From: an uncultured Clostridium sp.
Lineage (GTDB): Bacteria; Bacillota; Clostridia; TANB77; CAG-508
DNA length: 7,010 nt
NCBI GenBank assembly: GCA_947057875.1
Contig: CAMSEX010000063.1
Location: forward strand, 1-7,010
Direction: 5' to 3'
The notes under the pieces are model-generated. The model did not search any database and had not been told where the DNA came from. It was given only the letters and a program-made list of their open reading frames with translations. Positions within the stretch are counted from its first letter, which is position 1. Each line of letters starts with the position of its first letter. Both the position numbers and the translations under genes were made by a program. Below are positions 5,135-7,010 of the stretch, one piece after another.

Positions 5135-6791
5135 TTTAAGTGAAAAAGAATTAGAAGAGTATGTGGAAGTGCCACCCAATCCAGAAATGGGAGATTATGC
5201 TTTTCCTTGTTTTAAGCTTGCCAAAACTTTAAGAAAATCACCACCAGAAATTGCGAGTGATTTAAAAGAAAAAATTGAGGTAGGAGACGAAATTGCAAGT
5301 GTGGAAATCGAAGGTGGCTATTTGAACTTCAAAGTAAATTCTTTGTTACTTGTCCAATCTGTCTTAACGGAAATTGACGAAAAACAAGAAAATTATGGTT
5401 CTTCTGAAATTGGAAATGGCAAAAATATTATTGTGGAATATTCTTCTCCGAATATTGCGAAACCTTTCCATATTGGGCATTTACGAAATACAATTATTGG
5501 GAGTAGTTTGTATAAAATTTATCAATTTTTGGGTTACCATGTAACAGGCATTAATCATTTGGGCGATTATGGTACGCAGTTTGCCAAATTAATTGAAGGC
5601 TATAAAAGATGGGGCGAAGAATACGATTTTGCAGAAAATCCAATTGAAGATTTGACGCAAATATATGTTAGAATTAGTGATTTATGCAAAGAGGATGAAA
5701 ACGTTTTGGAAATTTGTCGTGAAAATTTTGAGAAACTAGAAAATGGGGATTCCTATTATATGGATTTGTGGACAAGATTTCGTGATTTGAGTTTGAAGGA
5801 ATTTCAAAAAATTTATGATTTGTTAGATGTCAAATTTGATTCTTGGAATGGCGAATCTTTTTATATTGATAAAATTCCTGAAATGGAAGCAAGGTTAGAG
5901 AAAGTAGGAGTTTTAACAGAATCTGAAGGAGCGAAAATTGTTGATTTAGAAGATAAAGGACTTGGAGTTTGCATGGTTCGCAAAGCAGATGGTACTACGA
6001 TTTATGCAACAAGAGATTTGGCAGCAATTTTGTATCGAGCACAAACCTATGATTTTGACAAATGTTTGTATGTGGTGGCATATGAGCAAAATTTGCACTT
6101 TAAGCAAATTTTTGAAGTCGCAAAATATTTGGGAATTCCCGAAAAATGTGTAAATGGTTTAGAGCATGTACGTTATGGTATGACAAGATTAGCGACTGGC
6201 AAGATGTCAACTCGTGAAGGCACAGCAATTAAAGTGGATGATTTGCTGAAGGAAGCCATTGCAAGAGTTGAAACGATTATGAATGAAAAAAGTCCAGATA
6301 TGCCAAACAAAAAAGAAGAAGCAGAAAAAATTGGAATTGGTGCTGTGATTTTCAATAATTTATGTAACAACATTATTAAAGACCAGATTTTTGATTGGGA
6401 TACAGTTCTTAACTTTAATGGCGAAACAGGACCTTATATTCAATATGTTTATGTGCGTACGAATAGTGTGCTGGAAAAAGCTGGCTATGAGCCAAATTTG
6501 AAAGATGTGGATTTTACACTATTGACAGATGTACAAAGTTTAAATGTGATTGCAAAACTATATGAATTTGGAGAAATTTTGCAAGCTGTTGTGCAAAAAA
6601 ATGAACCTTCGATTTTGGCAAGATATTTAATTATTTTAAGCCAAAGTTATAGCAATTTTTATAATGAGAATAAAATTATCACAGAGGATAAGAAATTAAC
6701 GAATAGTCGTTTGTATTTGAATAAAATAGTAGGGCTTGTGCTAAAAATTGGTTGTCAACTGTTAGGGATTAAAATGCCGAAAAAAATGTAA
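5085..6791 (+). CDS. argS: Arginyl-tRNA synthetase
   Basis: A 568-residue cytoplasmic class I synthetase that charges tRNA-Arg using ATP. The N-terminal Add1-type domain is recognisable by PPNPEMGDYAFPCFKLAK within the first 50 residues. The catalytic Rossmann domain has SSPNIAKPFHIGHLRN with the HIGH motif at 129-132. KMSTR (373-377) stands for KMSKS, and Arg enzymes often depart from the canonical form. FNGETGPYIQY (444-454) leads into the DALR-type anticodon-binding domain. The C-terminus LLGIKMPKKM is the usual ArgRS ending (L-G-[IL]-x-x-P-x-x-M), so the gene is complete and of normal length. AAAGGAG (5066-5072) lies 12 nt before the ATG, slightly long but with no better start. The start lies inside the 3' end of the second VanZ gene, suggesting coupled translation. 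No clear hairpin terminator follows. Confidence 0.97.
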   Translation: MINFKQIIAKKIAKVVDLSEKELEEYVEVPPNPEMGDYAFPCFKLAKTLRKSPPEIASDLKEKIEVGDEIASVEIEGGYLNFKVNSLLLVQSVLTEIDEKQENYGSSEIGNGKNIIVEYSSPNIAKPFHIGHLRNTIIGSSLYKIYQFLGYHVTGINHLGDYGTQFAKLIEGYKRWGEEYDFAENPIEDLTQIYVRISDLCKEDENVLEICRENFEKLENGDSYYMDLWTRFRDLSLKEFQKIYDLLDVKFDSWNGESFYIDKIPEMEARLEKVGVLTESEGAKIVDLEDKGLGVCMVRKADGTTIYATRDLAAILYRAQTYDFDKCLYVVAYEQNLHFKQIFEVAKYLGIPEKCVNGLEHVRYGMTRLATGKMSTREGTAIKVDDLLKEAIARVETIMNEKSPDMPNKKEEAEKIGIGAVIFNNLCNNIIKDQIFDWDTVLNFNGETGPYIQYVYVRTNSVLEKAGYEPNLKDVDFTLLTDVQSLNVIAKLYEFGEILQAVVQKNEPSILARYLIILSQSYSNFYNENKIITEDKKLTNSRLYLNKIVGLVLKIGCQLLGIKMPKKM

Positions 6792-6836
6792 TTTTATGTT
6801 TTAAATAAAAAAATTATGTAAATTTTGCCAAAGGGC

Positions 6837-6865
6837 TTGAAAAATAAAAAAAAGTATGTTATAAT
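6837..6865 (+). promoter_or_regulatory. Extended -10 housekeeping (SigA-type) promoter
   Basis: TTGAAA (6837-6842) and a perfect TATAAT (6860-6865) are separated by 17 bp. TG at 6857-6858 gives an extended -10 (TGTTATAAT). Transcription would begin near A6872, leaving about a 50-nt leader before the TTG codon at 6923. It lies 45 bp past the argS stop and should drive an independent transcript to the right. Confidence 0.85.
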
Positions 6866-6906
6866 AAATACAGAAGTTAAGAGAAACCTTACGGAAATAA
6901 GTAAAT

Positions 6907-6912
6907 GGGAGG
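6907..6912 (+). promoter_or_regulatory. Ribosome binding site for the truncated gene
   Basis: GGGAGG sits 10 nt before TTG at 6923. An in-frame GTG at 6914 is too close to it, and an in-frame ATG at 6905 precedes it with no site of its own, so TTG is the preferred start. Confidence 0.6.
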
Positions 6913-6922
6913 TGTGAGTTTT

Positions 6923-6976
6923 TTGGAAGAGAGTCGTTTAGCATTACTATTTAATATATCAGATGTTAAACATATA
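6923..6976 (+). CDS. 5' fragment of an unidentified gene, cut by contig end
   Basis: Behind the strong promoter and GGGAGG site, TTG opens a frame reading (M)EESRLALLFNISDVKHI. The codon use looks like the neighbouring genes. I do not recognise the protein. The frame continues to a TAG at 7004-7006, but that portion is adapter sequence, so a 27-residue peptide ending RGWCRERV would be an artefact. The real gene most likely continues beyond the contig. Only about 18 codons are genuine, too few for any functional call. Confidence 0.45.
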
Positions 6977-7010
6977 GGAAGAGGGTGGTGTAGGGAAAGA
7001 GTGTAGGGTT
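6977..7010 (-). other. Illumina read-1 adapter contamination at contig end
   Basis: Read on the minus strand, this end contains ACACTCTTTCCCTACAC, then two short blocks (AC and CTCTTCC) separated by single-base differences. That is the Illumina TruSeq universal/read-1 primer. From 6977 to 7006, 28 of 30 positions match, differing at 6984 and 6987 (G for the expected C on the + strand). The match may extend back to 6972 with two more differences, and 7007-7009 differ at the tail. This is library adapter, not genome. Confidence 0.93.

Noticed and set aside
6824..6845. Rho-independent terminator after argS
   Set aside because: Only a 3-bp GCC/GGC pairing is available, with no continuing stem or T-run, and it overlaps the -35 element.
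6923..7006. Complete 27-residue leader-like peptide, Arg-rich with Trp and Cys near its end, next to argS
   Set aside because: The Arg/Trp/Cys-rich end and its stop codon are encoded by adapter sequence, so an attenuator reading is not supported.

Overview
The window reads as a fragment of a low-GC Bacillota genome, most likely an uncultured Clostridia-type lineage. The grounds are strongly A/T-biased coding sequence, AGGAGG-type ribosome binding sites before nearly every gene, tight co-directional gene packing, and clostridial-looking content (a nucleoside kinase with a threonyl-tRNA-synthetase-like N-terminus, an RNHCP zinc protein, tandem VanZ-like membrane proteins). All supported genes lie on the + strand. 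No mobile element, CRISPR array, tRNA or rRNA was seen.

Left block (1-3904): five closely packed genes, probably one transcript. In order they are an unrecognised acidic protein with a basic coiled-coil tail (cut or nearly cut by the left edge), a hotdog-fold acyl-CoA thioesterase, a 60-residue membrane protein, a TGS-bearing uridine-kinase-like nucleoside kinase, and an RNHCP zinc-ribbon protein whose start overlaps the kinase stop.

Middle gap (3905-4142): this is the most unusual non-coding stretch. It opens with five same-strand DnaA-box-like 9-mers in 49 bp. These are followed by triplets with a central A, an A/T-rich tract, and a nested imperfect palindrome spanning about 128 bp. It resembles a replication-origin unwinding module or an accessory DnaA-binding cluster. 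Gene orientation does not favour a chromosomal origin, and dnaA is not in view.

Right block (4143-6791): two VanZ-family membrane proteins in tandem, then argS (arginyl-tRNA synthetase). The second VanZ gene has no usual start codon where its homology begins. An ATA codon behind a good Shine-Dalgarno site puts it in exact residue register with the first copy. Its 3' end overlaps argS by 50 nt.

Right edge (6792-7010): a textbook extended -10 promoter and a ribosome binding site lead into the first codons of an unidentified gene. That gene is cut by sequence that is almost certainly Illumina read-1 adapter (28 of 30 positions from 6977 to 7006). The last ~35-39 bases are therefore an assembly artefact, and the right edge is the end of a draft contig.
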